Source: Patiria pectinifera
Taxonomy: Eukaryota; Echinodermata; Asteroidea; Valvatida; Asterinidae
Assembly (NCBI GenBank): GCA_029964075.1
Contig: CM057133.1
Coordinates: forward strand, 17,570,699-17,634,698
DNA length: 64,000 nucleotides
Direction of reading: 5' to 3'
Made by a program: the position numbers and the translations under genes. Of the stretch, positions 20,501 to 31,025 are shown piece after piece. The first letter of the stretch is position 1, and the number at the start of each line of letters is the position of its first letter. The notes under the pieces were generated by a model that was not told where the DNA came from, did not search any database, and was given only the letters and a program-made list of their open reading frames with translations.

Positions 20501-21584
20501 CTTTCGGTCAGTTTGACATTGTCACGCAACAGTTCTACTCGGGTACTCTTTAAATTTGCAACTTTTCAAACAGCATCATTTTTCATAAACCGTTGTCAAT
20601 GTTGGATGGTTTACAGTCTTTGGTAGCAAACGGGGTATCAAAATGTAGCTAACAACATTTCCCAAAGGTCTATATGAATGACGTTATCATAGGACGATCA
20701 GATTTAAAATCATGACCCCTCTGATGAGTGTGGACTTTCTTTTTTGGCGGTGTTTATGATAAACACATGTGCCTTCTTTAACAGGATATATCATATTACA
20801 AAAAGAAAACTAGCTGTGGGATGAAGAAAATCAACAAATCAACTGGAGATGGAATTGACTGTCGAAGCAGGGAATGGCAGTGCATGTTCGAAGAGCGCCC
20901 TCTGTTGATGAGACATTATTATGTATTATTATTATCATTATTATTTATTTTTTGGTAATGAAACCAAGGATTCCTCAAAATCACCCCAGGTAATAAGCTC
21001 GCAAGCCTGAAGAAACCTGTAGAGAGGAAATACTGAGAAGAAATTACAGTTCTAGAGGTGGGAGGAAAACTCCAGGACATTAATCTGGGGAAAACCCACG
21101 GAATCAGGCAGGGACTGAAAACCCAATCCACATATTGGCCCAGGCAGGATTCGAACCTGGGTCACAGTGGTGGAAGGCGAGGAAAGTACCGCTTCGTCAA
21201 CCTGACTAGTATGATGATGTATTCCATACTGATATTTAATCCACCCTGCAGAGCTTCCAATCGTACAGTAATCTGTGTATTTTTTCTTCTCCTGCAGGTC
21301 TTGGTGGCTGGTACAGCTACCGCATGTCCAAAGCAGCCCTGAACATGGCCACCAAGAACCTGAGCATCGAGCTGGCCAGAGGGCGCTCTCCAGTCATCTG
21401 CGTGAGCGTCCATCCGGGCACGGTCAACACGGACCTGTCCCGCCCTTACCACAAGAGCGTGCCCAAGGACAAGATCTTCACGGCCGAGTACTCCGTGGAG
21501 TGCATCCTGAAGCTCGTGGACGGGCTGACCATGGAGGACACTGGAAAGTTTCTTGCATGGGACGGCGAGCCTATACCATTTTGA
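17531..21584 (+). CDS. short-chain dehydrogenase/reductase, C-factor-like (4 exons)
   Basis: Encodes a soluble NAD(P)H-dependent oxidoreductase of the classical SDR family; by overall sequence it resembles proteins labelled C-factor-like in animal genomes. The substrate cannot be told. Exons: 17531-17677, 19140-19322, 19909-20083 and 21298-21584, all with GT-AG borders and matching phases, giving 263 residues, usual for the family. The cofactor loop is GASRGLG (10-16), preceded by Gln where many SDRs have Thr. NCAG is at 89-92. The catalytic set is complete: Asn119, Ser163, Tyr176 and Lys180 (YRMSK). The HPGTVNTDLS segment follows beta-6 as in active members. The ATG at 17531 places the cofactor loop at the normal distance from the N-terminus. 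Intron 2 contains a MITE (19636-19857); intron 3 contains a MITE and a SINE. Confidence 0.92.
17844..18362 (+). mobile_element. TTAA-flanked MITE family B, copy 1
   Basis: Begins TTAAAGCTATAGTCCATCA and ends TGATGGACTCGGGCTTTAA, giving ~19-bp inverted ends inside TTAA at both sides; 519 bp long. An internal hairpin (18169-18185 with 18186-18202) has the stem TTCCAACGGTGCTTCTT with one mismatch. The right third recurs at about 49650-49846. It lies in SDR intron 1. Confidence 0.65.
19636..19857. mobile_element. MITE with GGGCCAATTTCA termini
   Basis: Left end GGGCCCAATTTCATGGCACT and right end AGTGCCGTGAAATTGGCCCC form ~30-bp inverted repeats, continued inward by GCTTAGCACAAAAA against TTTTTTGTGCTAAGC. 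It is 222 bp with no coding capacity. A diverged relative is at 2272-2547. It lies in SDR intron 2, ending about 50 bp before exon 3. Confidence 0.7.
20141..20767. mobile_element. MITE with ~205-bp terminal inverted repeats
   Basis: The left arm (20141-20346) and right arm (about 20555-20767) are inverted copies over their full length with scattered differences, for example GAAAGTCCACACTCAT and its complement ATGAGTGTGGACTTTC. About 210 bp of unique sequence separates them. Non-coding. It lies in SDR intron 3. Confidence 0.75.
20925..21195 (-). repeat. tRNA-derived SINE
   Basis: On the minus strand the head (21195 down to about 21120) carries a B-box, GGTTCGAATCC. It is followed by a body with GTGGGTTTTCCCCAG and TTTTCCTCCCACC, and a 3' tail of AATAATAATG repeats near 20925. 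This order of tRNA-like head, body and simple tail defines a SINE. It lies in SDR intron 3. Confidence 0.65.
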
Positions 21585-23017
21585 ATCTTTATAACAATCG
21601 TTATCAATTGAGTGATGTAATCTATAATAATATTTCATATTTTGGGGGCAAAACATCCTCACTCGCAGCTGAGAAGCTGAATTGCAAGGGACGTGACGAG
21701 AAGGTGGTCGATGCAAAAGCATGTAAAGGCGCCGTATTGGCTGTTGCCATACGACCCATGTTTGACCCTGGAGCACAGCCAGTGTTGAACTTTGCGGGAG
21801 AGCACGGAGAAAAACCCTCGCGGCACGCAGGAGAGAATCAACGAACAACTCTACTCACATGATCCGAGCTGGGAATCGAATCCAGAATTGAGCGCATTAC
21901 GCACTAGCCACCCATGCCACCCTATAAGCGGATCAGAACACAAATTTTGGGAGGCCAAAAATTTTGAAAAAAAAAAGGGTAAAAATTACGTGGTACGGCG
22001 GGGGGCTTTAGGCAGGCCTTCTAGATGCATGCTCTGCTTGTAAAGCTGACCATTTTCTGGGGCCATTTTACAATTTTTTTTTGAGGAAAGACAGGTGCTC
22101 ATTGCCTGCCTTTATTGCATTATTGCAAAAAAAAAAAAAAAAAAAATTTTTGGGGGCCATGGGGGGCCCCCCCCCCCTCTGGATCCGCCCTTGATGCCAC
22201 CCATGTGTGTGAAGATCTCCATCCTTCAAATTTGAGATCAATTTCAGGATTGAATGACTTGTTTCTATGCGTGTGCTACATTTGTGACTGTTACGGATGC
22301 TAGACTAAGGTGTAGTGGATTATTTGTGCCTTAGTTATGCCTCAGTGTTTATACTGGGCATAGTTTCGGGGATGCTATAAAATATGCAATGTTGGGGAAG
22401 TCTGTTTTCTCTTGCATTGTATTCACGAATGAGGGTTCAAAGCTCGCTATAATTATTATTATTATTTTTACTTACGGGAACGGATGCTCAGGGGTATTTT
22501 TTGGAAAGGGATTATATTACTAAATGTACCATTAGGGAGACACCTTATTGTTATTTTTTTTTATACTAGGGAGACACCAGCTTTAGGGAGACACATAACT
22601 GTCTCCCTAATGGCACAGCAGCCCTTTTAGAGGCAAAATTTTGCTGTTGCAATTGGGTTAATTTGTTGCGCGTGGTCTAATGAGTAAAAGTACCCAAATT
22701 CGTGGAAAAAGGACAAGGGGAAAATGGGTCAGGGCACATTTAAATATGAAAAATGTTGTGCACAAGTCTATGGGAAAGTCTGCCTATTCACCCGTTCCTG
22801 GTAATTATTACAACTTCTAATGATTCATCTTTTATCATTTACGATGTTAAAATTAGCGTGGTTTACAAGTGGGTATTGTTCATATTGATGTGTTAGTCTC
22901 GGTACAAGACTAAATTGGAATTTTTATTCCACTATTTTGCAGCCAGTGCCTTAACAAATATGGTACAATTGCCATCCCCGGTAGTGGAGGACTGGTCTCC
23001 GACAACAAGATGATTCA
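21585..23017. other. 3' side of the SDR gene and gene-poor interval
   Basis: Holds the presumed 3' UTR of the dehydrogenase; no canonical AATAAA was found close to the stop. The rest is AT-rich sequence with A, G and C runs near 22120-22180. No gene was recognised. Confidence 0.35.
21840..21930 (-). repeat. tRNA-like SINE head
   Basis: On the minus strand GGTGGCTAGTGCGTAATGCG resembles an A-box region and GGATTCGATTCC a B-box, 30-odd bases apart. There is no acceptor-stem pairing good enough for a functional tRNA, so a SINE head or tRNA relic is likelier. Confidence 0.4.
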
Positions 23018-23158
23018 AATCCACTCTTGGCAATATTGGCAGCGCTACCCAGAAAATTTTGAAGGTACCTCACGCGGATGCATTAGCTTGAATTCAGCGC
23101 GAGTGAGGTATGCTCGCAATATCCTGGGTAGCGCTGCCAATATTGCCAAGAATGGATT
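23018..23158. repeat. 141-bp palindromic element
   Basis: The left arm AATCCACTCTTGGCAATATT and beyond pairs with the right arm ending CCAAGAATGGATT; the inner stems CAGCGCTACCCAG and CTGGGTAGCGCTG are exact. Arms are ~35 bp around a ~70-bp loop. Non-coding. Confidence 0.6.
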
Positions 23159-23865
23159 TTAATCGTTTTGTTGATTGCAATCTGAGCTTGTCACGGCTGT
23201 AAAGGAGAATTAAATTCAAATAAAGTCTTTGACCGAGACTTATTATGTGTAAGTACATGTACAAAGCTTCCTTCAACAAAACAACTTAGTTTTGTCAAAT
23301 ATAAGGGGGAGGGGAGGGGAGGGGCACGTCATGCCCCTTGACACCCCACTGGTACCTCCCTTGAATAGTCTGTGGGATCAACTATATACTACACATAGAG
23401 GTATTTTGATGTCCAGAATACCATGAATGTTATTGAATGTTATGCAATAATATCCTAGAGAGTTAGTGTAGCCGTATTTATTCACTGTAAATTGCCTGTC
23501 TTTCTAGAAGGTATTAATATATTTTGTATTGTGTCTTTATGGAATTTCAAGAGGGTGCTTAGTATTACATCGAACACACGTACGGTAATCAGCATTATAA
23601 AAAAATATATTAATAGATGAAAGGACCAAGATGGTGTGTGTTTAATTTAAAAGAATAACAACAACGACATACATGTATATGTATATGTATTCCTTTGTCA
23701 CAGTTAAAATTAAAAACAAGGATTAAAGAAAGAGAGAAAGACTTTACATTTATGCCCACCACTTTGCTGACAGAGAGATACAAAATCTTTACAAGCAGTA
23801 AAGTCTGCAACGGCCTGGCGATGGTAAGACAAAGACTGGAAATGAAGGTTATACGGGACCGTGTA

Positions 23866-24366
23866 CAATGCGAGTCAAAAAAAAAATGAAACCCAAATGT
23901 CGGGACCATTGTTTTAGTGCAGTTCTGCATGTAGTATTTTCAAAATCTAGGATATGAAAGCTCAATTCATAAGCTTTCTTTTTGAACAAGAATCAATCAA
24001 ATCACTTATGTGCTTTTCCAAGTTACGGAGTTTTAAACACAACCGCCGTTTTAAAGTTCTGTCCACGGATCACAAAAAAGATTTGCGTTCCTGTGAAAAC
24101 AATTCACACACATCCTTATGTGATTCGTTTTCGATTTGCTGAAAGAACACTGAACTTTTTTGTGATCCGTGGACAGAACCTAAAAACGGTGGCTGTGTTT
24201 CAAACTCCGTAACTTGAAAAGTGCATAAGTGATTTGAATGATTCTTGTACTAATAGAAAGCTTATGAATTGGGCTTTCATATCCTAGATTTTGATAGTGC
24301 TACATGCAGAACTTCACTAAAACAATGGTCCCGAAATTTGGGTTTAGTTTTTTTTTTACTCACTCG
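23866..24366. mobile_element. mariner-type palindromic MITE family C, copy 1
   Basis: An almost complete ~500-bp palindrome flanked by TA on both sides. The outer arm includes ACCCAAATGTCGGGACCATT and the inner arm TTCTGTCCACGGATCACAAA; both recur inverted on the right. Other copies are at 47893-48373 and 50313-50640 (broken). The TA target and GAGTxAAAAAA termini suggest mobilisation by a mariner-type transposase. No transposase is encoded. Confidence 0.7.
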
Positions 24367-24680
24367 TATAATGGGAATTTCGATGATTCAATGGAACAAA
24401 CTTCAAATTCGTGATGAGCCCTTTACAATGTGCGGCGGCATGAGGCAATATTATGGCTTTTTAAAGGTTAAGCTGTTGCGTTAAAAAAAAGGTTGACGGC
24501 GGTCTTTCAACCCAGGCGTGCTAAAAGGCACCCGAGAATGAGTCAGTCAGTAAGACAAAAAAAAACAACCAACCATATAAATGCACTGAAAACTGTAACG
24601 CCAAGGCGGCCGCAATGGATATCGACCCGCGTAATATATTCGGAACCGTCTCGTAACTGTGAAAAGGATAACTGCCGGGG

Positions 24681-24723
24681 GTTGCCATGGCTACCGTGGC
24701 GTCTTTTGTTTCCATGGCAACCG
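24681..24723. promoter_or_regulatory. paired RFX X-box-like motifs
   Basis: GTTGCCATGGCTACC at 24681 and GTTTCCATGGCAACC at 24709 (reverse complement GGTTGCCATGGAAAC) fit the RFX-factor X-box, the second at full consensus. They sit in a locally GC-rich stretch (24600-24730). No adjacent exon was recognised, so function is inferred only from the motif. Confidence 0.35.
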
Positions 24724-26569
24724 CTTCCAGCAACAATGCACAACACCTCGGCCATGATGATTCTGTCGAGTGCATATATCACGCGTTTAATGGAGTTTTG
24801 TCATTACAAAGCGTGTACATGTAACTTCACACCAGAATGCATTTCGGGTTTGTGCAAGGTGCTTGTGTTTTTCACTTGGAATTGTTTTTTTTTCTTTCTC
24901 GCGGTCACACATAGACTGTTTTTATTCCAGCAGCAGAGTGGCTGGGGGGGGGGGGGTAGCTTTTTTTCGGGGGGGGGGGAGTGGGGTTTACCTTTCTATT
25001 TGGGTTCCCAAAGGGGGAAAAAGCAAGGGGAAAATTTTCACACAAGCATATTACTTGCATTCATGTGCCCCTTAAAACATTTGGTGCACCCCAGGTGCCC
25101 CCGCAGTAACCCCACAGTTACGCCACTGCTATACCCCCCTTGGACCATAGCTGGTTACGCCCATGGACTAGTGGTTCTTCACTGCCATCAGTTCCATTGA
25201 ACTGAATGCCAGAATCATTGTGATCAGAAAAGGCCATTAGTACTCGATAAATAATACAACTTGTGTGCATGATATCGGATACCGCATTAGCGCCATTACG
25301 GCCCAAGGGCTACATAATTGATTGTCTAGATCTCTCATTACCCGTGGCAATAATAGCCCTCGATGAAATTTCTCGAAGGCACTCGGAAGTTGGGCTAATA
25401 TCGCCTATTAAATCACCATTTTTGTTGCGTTGGTTACACTGTTGGCAATGTACATCTCAAACCAAAACATTGAAATGTGTTATGTTTAAAGTCTGGTGAA
25501 ATTATCACGCTCAAAATGGTGCTTTAATGTAGGCCCCTTTTTCGAAGAAACACAAAAAAACCTGGCCTTCTAAATCACTTTGCGTGGTTGTTTCTCCAAA
25601 TCTACATTCATAAATACCTAAGACAGTTTACCCATTCTTATTGGTCGAGAGTCCGTCACGTGGCCGGTCATAAACGGATGATAAAGACCGACTGGCTGGT
25701 CTTAAACACTTTTCCCAGTGTCATATGAAATTTGGACTCCTATGAAATCCGGTGCCTTTTGAATACCGTTGTGTTGGTTGAATGTTTACAATCCTATAGG
25801 CATGCGCAATACTACCAGTGGAACAGTGTTTCATCGTCTCAAATTCACACTTCACCGCCACAGCTGCGTTCTGCGTCAACCGCTTGCGCCAATCTCCATA
25901 TGAGTCGTCTACCACTTTTTGCGACAGGGAAATTCCATAATATAGCGAAAGAGTTGTTTCGAAAAACATGAAACAAAATCGTTGGAAATTTTTAATTTTG
26001 GAGTTTTGATCTGAAAAGTTTAGAATTTTTGACCGACAAGGTATTTTATGAATTGGAATAATTGTGTTTGGTGGGTATTAAACACTATGTTTAAGACGGG
26101 TTGGAGTCTGGATGTTTATAATTACAGCAATCCAACCGGTCTTAAACAGAGTGTTTAAAACCGCCCAAGCGCACATTTTATTCCCTTATTATACATCCAT
26201 CTTTACAGTTTGATGCCAAAAGCACGTTGCCCAAAGTGTAGGCCTACCAGGTCAAATAACCAAGCAAAATGTTGATTTATCAAGCAAATTTAATTCGTAG
26301 CCGCTTACCATTTGAACCGAGGGTCCCATTGCTCTTGAGAGGATTTTAAAAAGTTCTCAATTCATACAATGGCTAAGCACTGAGGGCCTCGATTTCAATG
26401 CTAATTTTAAAATTGTCTATTGCCTTGGGGCCGGGGATATATAGTCTGAGTATCAGGCATTCACGTATGCTAGAGCCACACGACGAACGGCATTATAGCA
26501 TGCAAACTGTATGCGATATCCGCTTGCCAGCCAATCGGAGTCACCTTTAGAAATTGTGACGTCATTTAA

Positions 26570-26603
<34 letters not shown>

Positions 26604-26834
26604 GTTTATTATTCTATTCTATCGCCGCCAGCAGCGGAATTGCAGAATAGTTACATAAAAAAATATTACACAGAGATTTAAAGAATAACCATTATGAGGG
26701 CATAAGTGAAAAAAAATCGACATAAACACAAATGCATAAACATTCAGGATTGCAGCTAGAGGTCAGACCCACTAGTTAGTAAAAAAAAAGTGGCCTAAAC
26801 CGTTGATTTGTTAGTTTGTCTACCCTGTTTGTTG

Positions 26835-26995
26835 TAATACAGCGGGTTACGGAAGACCTGGTAGAAGGCATCCGCTGAATGGTCAGAATCAGGAGATCAA
26901 GACGCAGTCTTGTTTTGCAAAACTGTTCGCCGAATCTGCTGGCATATCACAGACCCTTGCTGCTGTGCAAGGAGCTATTCCATAGACTATGTTTG
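26835..26995. repeat. dispersed repeat, copy 1
   Basis: Contains GTAATACAGCGGGTTACGGA and later CCGAATCTGCTGGCATATCAC; the same order occurs inverted at 36410-36555. Two copies in opposite orientation show it is an interspersed repeat of unknown class. Confidence 0.5.
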
Positions 26996-28571
26996 CCGAG
27001 CTAGCTTAAGAAATCATGCGCGCGTGTATACTACTCCCCCTTGCTTTTCAAAACAGTTCATATTGTAAACTCTCCGCAAGTACATTTAAAAAAAATGAAA
27101 GGGAAAGATTAAGAAATGGTTGACCTTTTAAAATTTAAAGAAATATGCTTTGAAAAGCTCGGCAATTTGCCAGTAGTGATTGTGGTTTGTGCATATATTC
27201 TTAAAAGCAAACAAAGGGCACAATTTCAAGGGGCGATGGACAAAATTTCCCCCATTTTGTTAATTTCCAAACCCCGGTTGAAAATTGGGCTACTTGATTC
27301 GCGCCATCTGTTACTCCATATTCTTGATTTTCTTGATAACTTCACTTGATGTTTACATTAAACTAAAGTTTTTCTTTTCCGATTGCAATCATTGCTGCTG
27401 TAGCTCGGAGCGGAATGAGTATGCTACTTAAATTTCATCTTCCATTCCACTGAATCTTATGACGACCACTTGTTGCGTTGCGAAGATGCTTTATAATTTT
27501 CACCCTTTTTACAACGACTGCTGTGTGTATTTATTTTACTGATTGTTCGTGCTCCGGTTTACTGAAGGTTTTTGTCTTTAAACATGAAATGGCCATGGGC
27601 AACCCCCCCCCCCCCCCCGGAAAACAAAAAAAAAGGGGGGGGGGGGAGAAAAAGAGGTTCGAATTGGTGTTAATTTGATGGGGGAGGCAAATGATCCCCT
27701 GCTCACGCTCGGTAAAATGATAAATTGAAAATATAATGAAAAAGTTAAGGAATTTTAAGTTAAGGGAAAAATTTGCTTAAGGAAAAAAATTTGCGGAAAA
27801 AATCCTGGCGACGCCCATGGAAATGGCCGTATAGTTTGAGATCCACTGAACCCAAAATTAATGACACTGTTGCTAGTGTGTACCAGCTATATGGATACCA
27901 GACAATGATAATTTGCCCGTTGCCATGGTTTCGAGAAGACGCCTAATTATTCATCAACATCCCCACGTCCAATTTCGTCGCGGAAGAGTATAAGCCGTGT
28001 TCCCACTTGGTTTCACGGACGGAGAGAGGTCGTGTCTTTTTTTGTCGGTCAAGAAGTTAATCAGCTGCCGCCGGGTAATTGCACAGTGTTGATGACCACG
28101 TCTCTGTTCGAAAACTTTATCTTGTGCGCGTGCGTCATCTGAAAGCGAGATCTCGAGGCGGCCACCAAAATAAACGAATTTCAACATGAACATTCCTAAT
28201 GACGTCGTGTGATGAGTCGATATATTCGCGCGTCGGGATACATCTCACAGGGAGTAATATAAGCGTGTATCTATTAGTAGGAACTGCTATGCTCGTAATG
28301 TTGGCGGCATCCTCTGAATGTGTGATACGCGTAGTGATATCCTACGCCCAATACTGGCCTGAAATGACTACCTATGCATCAACCACTTGTTGAGTGACCA
28401 CATCGCTGCGATATTTCTCCTCCGCACAGTCGAAACCATGATATACTTCTTTCTTTTTTTGTAGATCTGCAACCAACTCGCCTTTTCGTCATTGCTGGTG
28501 TCACGTACGTGTAATTCCCGTTCGAGGATCATATTTGTCTTTCCGTTCCGAAGGGCTATATTTGAATTTCA

Positions 28572-28913
28572 TGTAATGAACTGACTTAACACTATTTTAT
28601 TAGTGTGCACAAATTCAGGCGAGTTCAAATTGGCATTTCTACCTTTGACGGACCAAAAGATATCTAATCGGTGCGTGAAGTGCTCATGAAATGTCAAAGA
28701 GTTGATGATTTGGTCTGCAGATAGGATGACCTTATGATTTGGCCTGACTTTGTTGATGACCCCATCGTAACCCGATGATGCTGACAGATCTATCAAGATG
28801 CGAGAAGGCAAAACTGTGACGGTGATAATTTTGTTGTCACGTTGCGTCGCGACAAAAACGCTCCTACAGGACGGGAATTTCGGATCCGTTGAGATGTGCA
28901 GTTTTAACGCCAG
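28572..28913 (-). CDS. unrecognised open stretch, possible exon
   Basis: An uninterrupted 114-codon minus-strand frame follows an AG that could be an acceptor (the TAG at 28914-28916) and ends at TGA 28569-28571. The predicted peptide is not low-complexity. It reads like an extracellular beta-rich domain, with segments such as STDPKFPSCRSVFV, LPSRILIDLSASSGYDG and HFTHRLDIFWSVKG. It has no good ATG start. Possible donors are GTGCAC after TTT or GTGTTA. No neighbouring exon was found, so it may be an isolated exon, a pseudogene piece or a chance frame. I do not recognise the family. Confidence 0.25.
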
Positions 28914-28916
28914 CTA

Positions 28917-29428
28917 GCCCACATTGCCCCCTCGCCCCATCCACGTGAACACTGATTTGGTAGGTAAACTAATATTCTTGTTTTCTTTTGTCCCCCCCCT
29001 TGTAATAATTTGTGGCCACTTTCAAAGTGGCTTTGTGATATTTATGCGACTCGGCTTAATTGAATTGTTAAAAATTAATGTCCAATTCAACCCAGAGGGT
29101 GATCCGCGCCTGTGTCGCTGTAAACAAAATGTATCCACGACCTGTGCACCACATAAGATAACATCACATCACCTCACTTTCCTGAAAGGGAACTTATGTA
29201 CACAGAGACTTTCTGCGAAAAATTGTACGAAGAGGAGTGAATCCGGATGCGTTCATTATTCATCATGACTCCGGGGTTCTTTTTATCTGCGAAAATTAGA
29301 GAAGTTTCTGGGAATTACGTCAAAAACAAAGGTCATTGTACAAGTGTAAGGTATACTTCCAAGACAAACTGATACAATATCTCTCTTTGTTATTAAGGAT
29401 CGGCGGAGGGCAGTTTTACACCGTAAGG
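28917..29428. other. GPCR upstream region
   Basis: No gene. An in-frame stop at 29297 closes the GPCR frame upstream. A pyrimidine-rich tract ending ATTAAG at 29397 could be a splice acceptor, so a 5' non-coding exon further upstream is possible. Confidence 0.3.
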
Positions 29429-31015
29429 ATGTATTCCTTGGCCCCCCATCAACTGATGCTGGTCATTATTAACTGCATCGCCTTGGTGCTTGGGGCTCCC
29501 GGCAACATCTTGATTCTGCACGTCTACTTCGGCAAGCCTCGCAAGACCAGCACCCACATCCTGATCATGGGGCTGGCCCTGAGTGATCTCATGTCCCTCT
29601 GCTTCACCTTCCCGTTGGAGATCGTCTCTTGGAGTCAGGAGTACGAGATGGAGGGTGGCCGGGCCTTCTGCCGTCTGGTGGGCTTCGGCTATCATTACTT
29701 CGCCCAGTGCTCGGTGCTGATAACGGTAGCAATCGCCATCGACCGGTACAATGCCGTCTGCCGGCCGCACCAGTGGAAGATCACCACCGGTAGGGCCCAG
29801 GGGGTCGTGGCCAGTTGTCTCTTGCTCAGTGCTCTCGGCAGCGTCGCAGTACTATTCTCCTATGATATTAAAACCATCGAAGTTGATGCCGACAAGGTGC
29901 ATTTTGAGTCGGACGATGCAGTCGACCGTGTGAATATCACGTTGTGTGATCGAAACGTCGATGACACATTCCACAAGGCTGTGTTCATACTCTACACTGT
30001 CTGGTTCGGGCTGCTGTTCTTGGTTCTGACTATGGCGTACTTGAGGATTTATTTGACTATACGGAAGCGTGTCAACGGTGGCATTGCCACCCAAGAGGAA
30101 GGTGATGTGTCTCGCATGAGAGTGGTACGGCCAGTGATCCGGTTCATATCGCACTTGACTGTCGTCACGAACCGGGAAGGTAGTGCCGGCACACGATCAC
30201 TTGAGAACAACACTGAAAACCCCAGTCCCATCGACAATGATGCTATCAACCCTGAATTAGCCAGCCATTCCACCAACTTCCTCCCGCCCAACATCCCTTC
30301 GAGATCATCCCAAGACGAGGAGAACTCACCCTTACCACGGGACGAGAAGTCGGCCACACTGAGCGGTAAGAGCACAAATGCCTTTGCCCGCGCTCTCCTA
30401 CTTGCCGGCGAGGTGCCTCATCGCCCGGTACTGCCCTCCATCGTTCCAGCTCAAAACTCACACCTCAGGGTAACCGCGTCGCCCGCAGACGACAGGGGCA
30501 GGCCAAGCCCAGTATCCAAGCCTCGGGCAAGTCCGCGGATGGCCACAGCGTGGAGCAAAATCAAGCCCCAGTCTGTATTAGCGGCTGATGAAAGTCCTGC
30601 AGGAGGGTCGACCAGGGAGGATGGTAGGCTGAATGCAGGCACTACCGATAACAAACCCGTGGCTGCTCCCATTGCAAGGGCTCTGCAGAAACGGGCTGCC
30701 GCCACGGCCATGAACCTCAAAATGCAAAAGAAGACGACCAACATGCTCCTGGTGGCTGCTCTGACGGCCGTCTTGACCTGGTTCCCGACCATTGTCGTCG
30801 AGGTCAGCATAGACAGCGTTCACGAGTGGCTCATCCATCAAGAAGACTGGCTCAAGATCCTGACCTGCTTCATGGGCTGGCTGTTCCTCTTCAATTTCGT
30901 CACCAACCCCTTCGTGTACAGTCTCATGAACAGTCGCTTCAGGGAGGACTGTAGCAAGTCTTTCCGTGACTGCAAGCTGTGTCGCAATAAAACAGCGGCG
31001 GTTCAAAACGAATAA
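29429..31015 (+). CDS. class A (rhodopsin-like) orphan GPCR, single exon
   Basis: A 528-residue seven-helix plasma-membrane receptor that would signal through G proteins; the ligand is unknown. TM1 has GAPGN, TM2 LALSD, TM3 starts after Cys81 and ends in DRY (105-107). TM5 has the MAYLRIYL end, TM6 the Pro in TWFP, and TM7 NPFVY (493-497) followed by a short helix 8, NSRFREDC. Cys173 in loop 2 can pair with Cys81, and an NIT glycosylation site is at 170. The third intracellular loop is about 220 residues, Ser/Pro-rich, far longer than in most peptide receptors. TM4 lacks the usual Trp. The extracellular N-terminus is only about six residues if ATG 29429 is the start. That ATG is the first in frame after a stop at 29297. 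Subfamily placement needs a tree. Confidence 0.9.
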   Translation: MYSLAPHQLMLVIINCIALVLGAPGNILILHVYFGKPRKTSTHILIMGLALSDLMSLCFTFPLEIVSWSQEYEMEGGRAFCRLVGFGYHYFAQCSVLITVAIAIDRYNAVCRPHQWKITTGRAQGVVASCLLLSALGSVAVLFSYDIKTIEVDADKVHFESDDAVDRVNITLCDRNVDDTFHKAVFILYTVWFGLLFLVLTMAYLRIYLTIRKRVNGGIATQEEGDVSRMRVVRPVIRFISHLTVVTNREGSAGTRSLENNTENPSPIDNDAINPELASHSTNFLPPNIPSRSSQDEENSPLPRDEKSATLSGKSTNAFARALLLAGEVPHRPVLPSIVPAQNSHLRVTASPADDRGRPSPVSKPRASPRMATAWSKIKPQSVLAADESPAGGSTREDGRLNAGTTDNKPVAAPIARALQKRAAATAMNLKMQKKTTNMLLVAALTAVLTWFPTIVVEVSIDSVHEWLIHQEDWLKILTCFMGWLFLFNFVTNPFVYSLMNSRFREDCSKSFRDCKLCRNKTAAVQNE

Positions 31016-31019
31016 TCGC

Positions 31020-31025
31020 AATAAA
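31020..31025 (+). terminator. candidate polyadenylation signal of the GPCR
   Basis: AATAAA begins five bases after the GPCR stop codon. If used it would give an unusually short 3' UTR, so a more distal signal may be the real one. Confidence 0.25.

Larger units (their letters stand above)
24370..28568. other. gene-poor interval with simple repeats and motif islands
   Basis: No gene was recognised. Notable contents are G runs at 24945-24985, an ATT run near 26571-26600 and a C-run then G-run pair at 27602-27650. A dispersed repeat lies at 26835-26995. Sequence from about 27950 to 28530 is less AT-rich and could hold distal control elements of the GPCR downstream, but nothing specific can be shown. 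Confidence 0.3.

Noticed and set aside
24493..25200. 235-codon plus-strand frame
   Set aside because: Includes translated G runs and AT-rich sequence, no domain, and overlaps the X-box island.
29336..29428. Extra 31 codons at the 5' end of the GPCR frame
   Set aside because: There is no ATG; the extension opens with TTG, and an in-frame stop lies at 29297.
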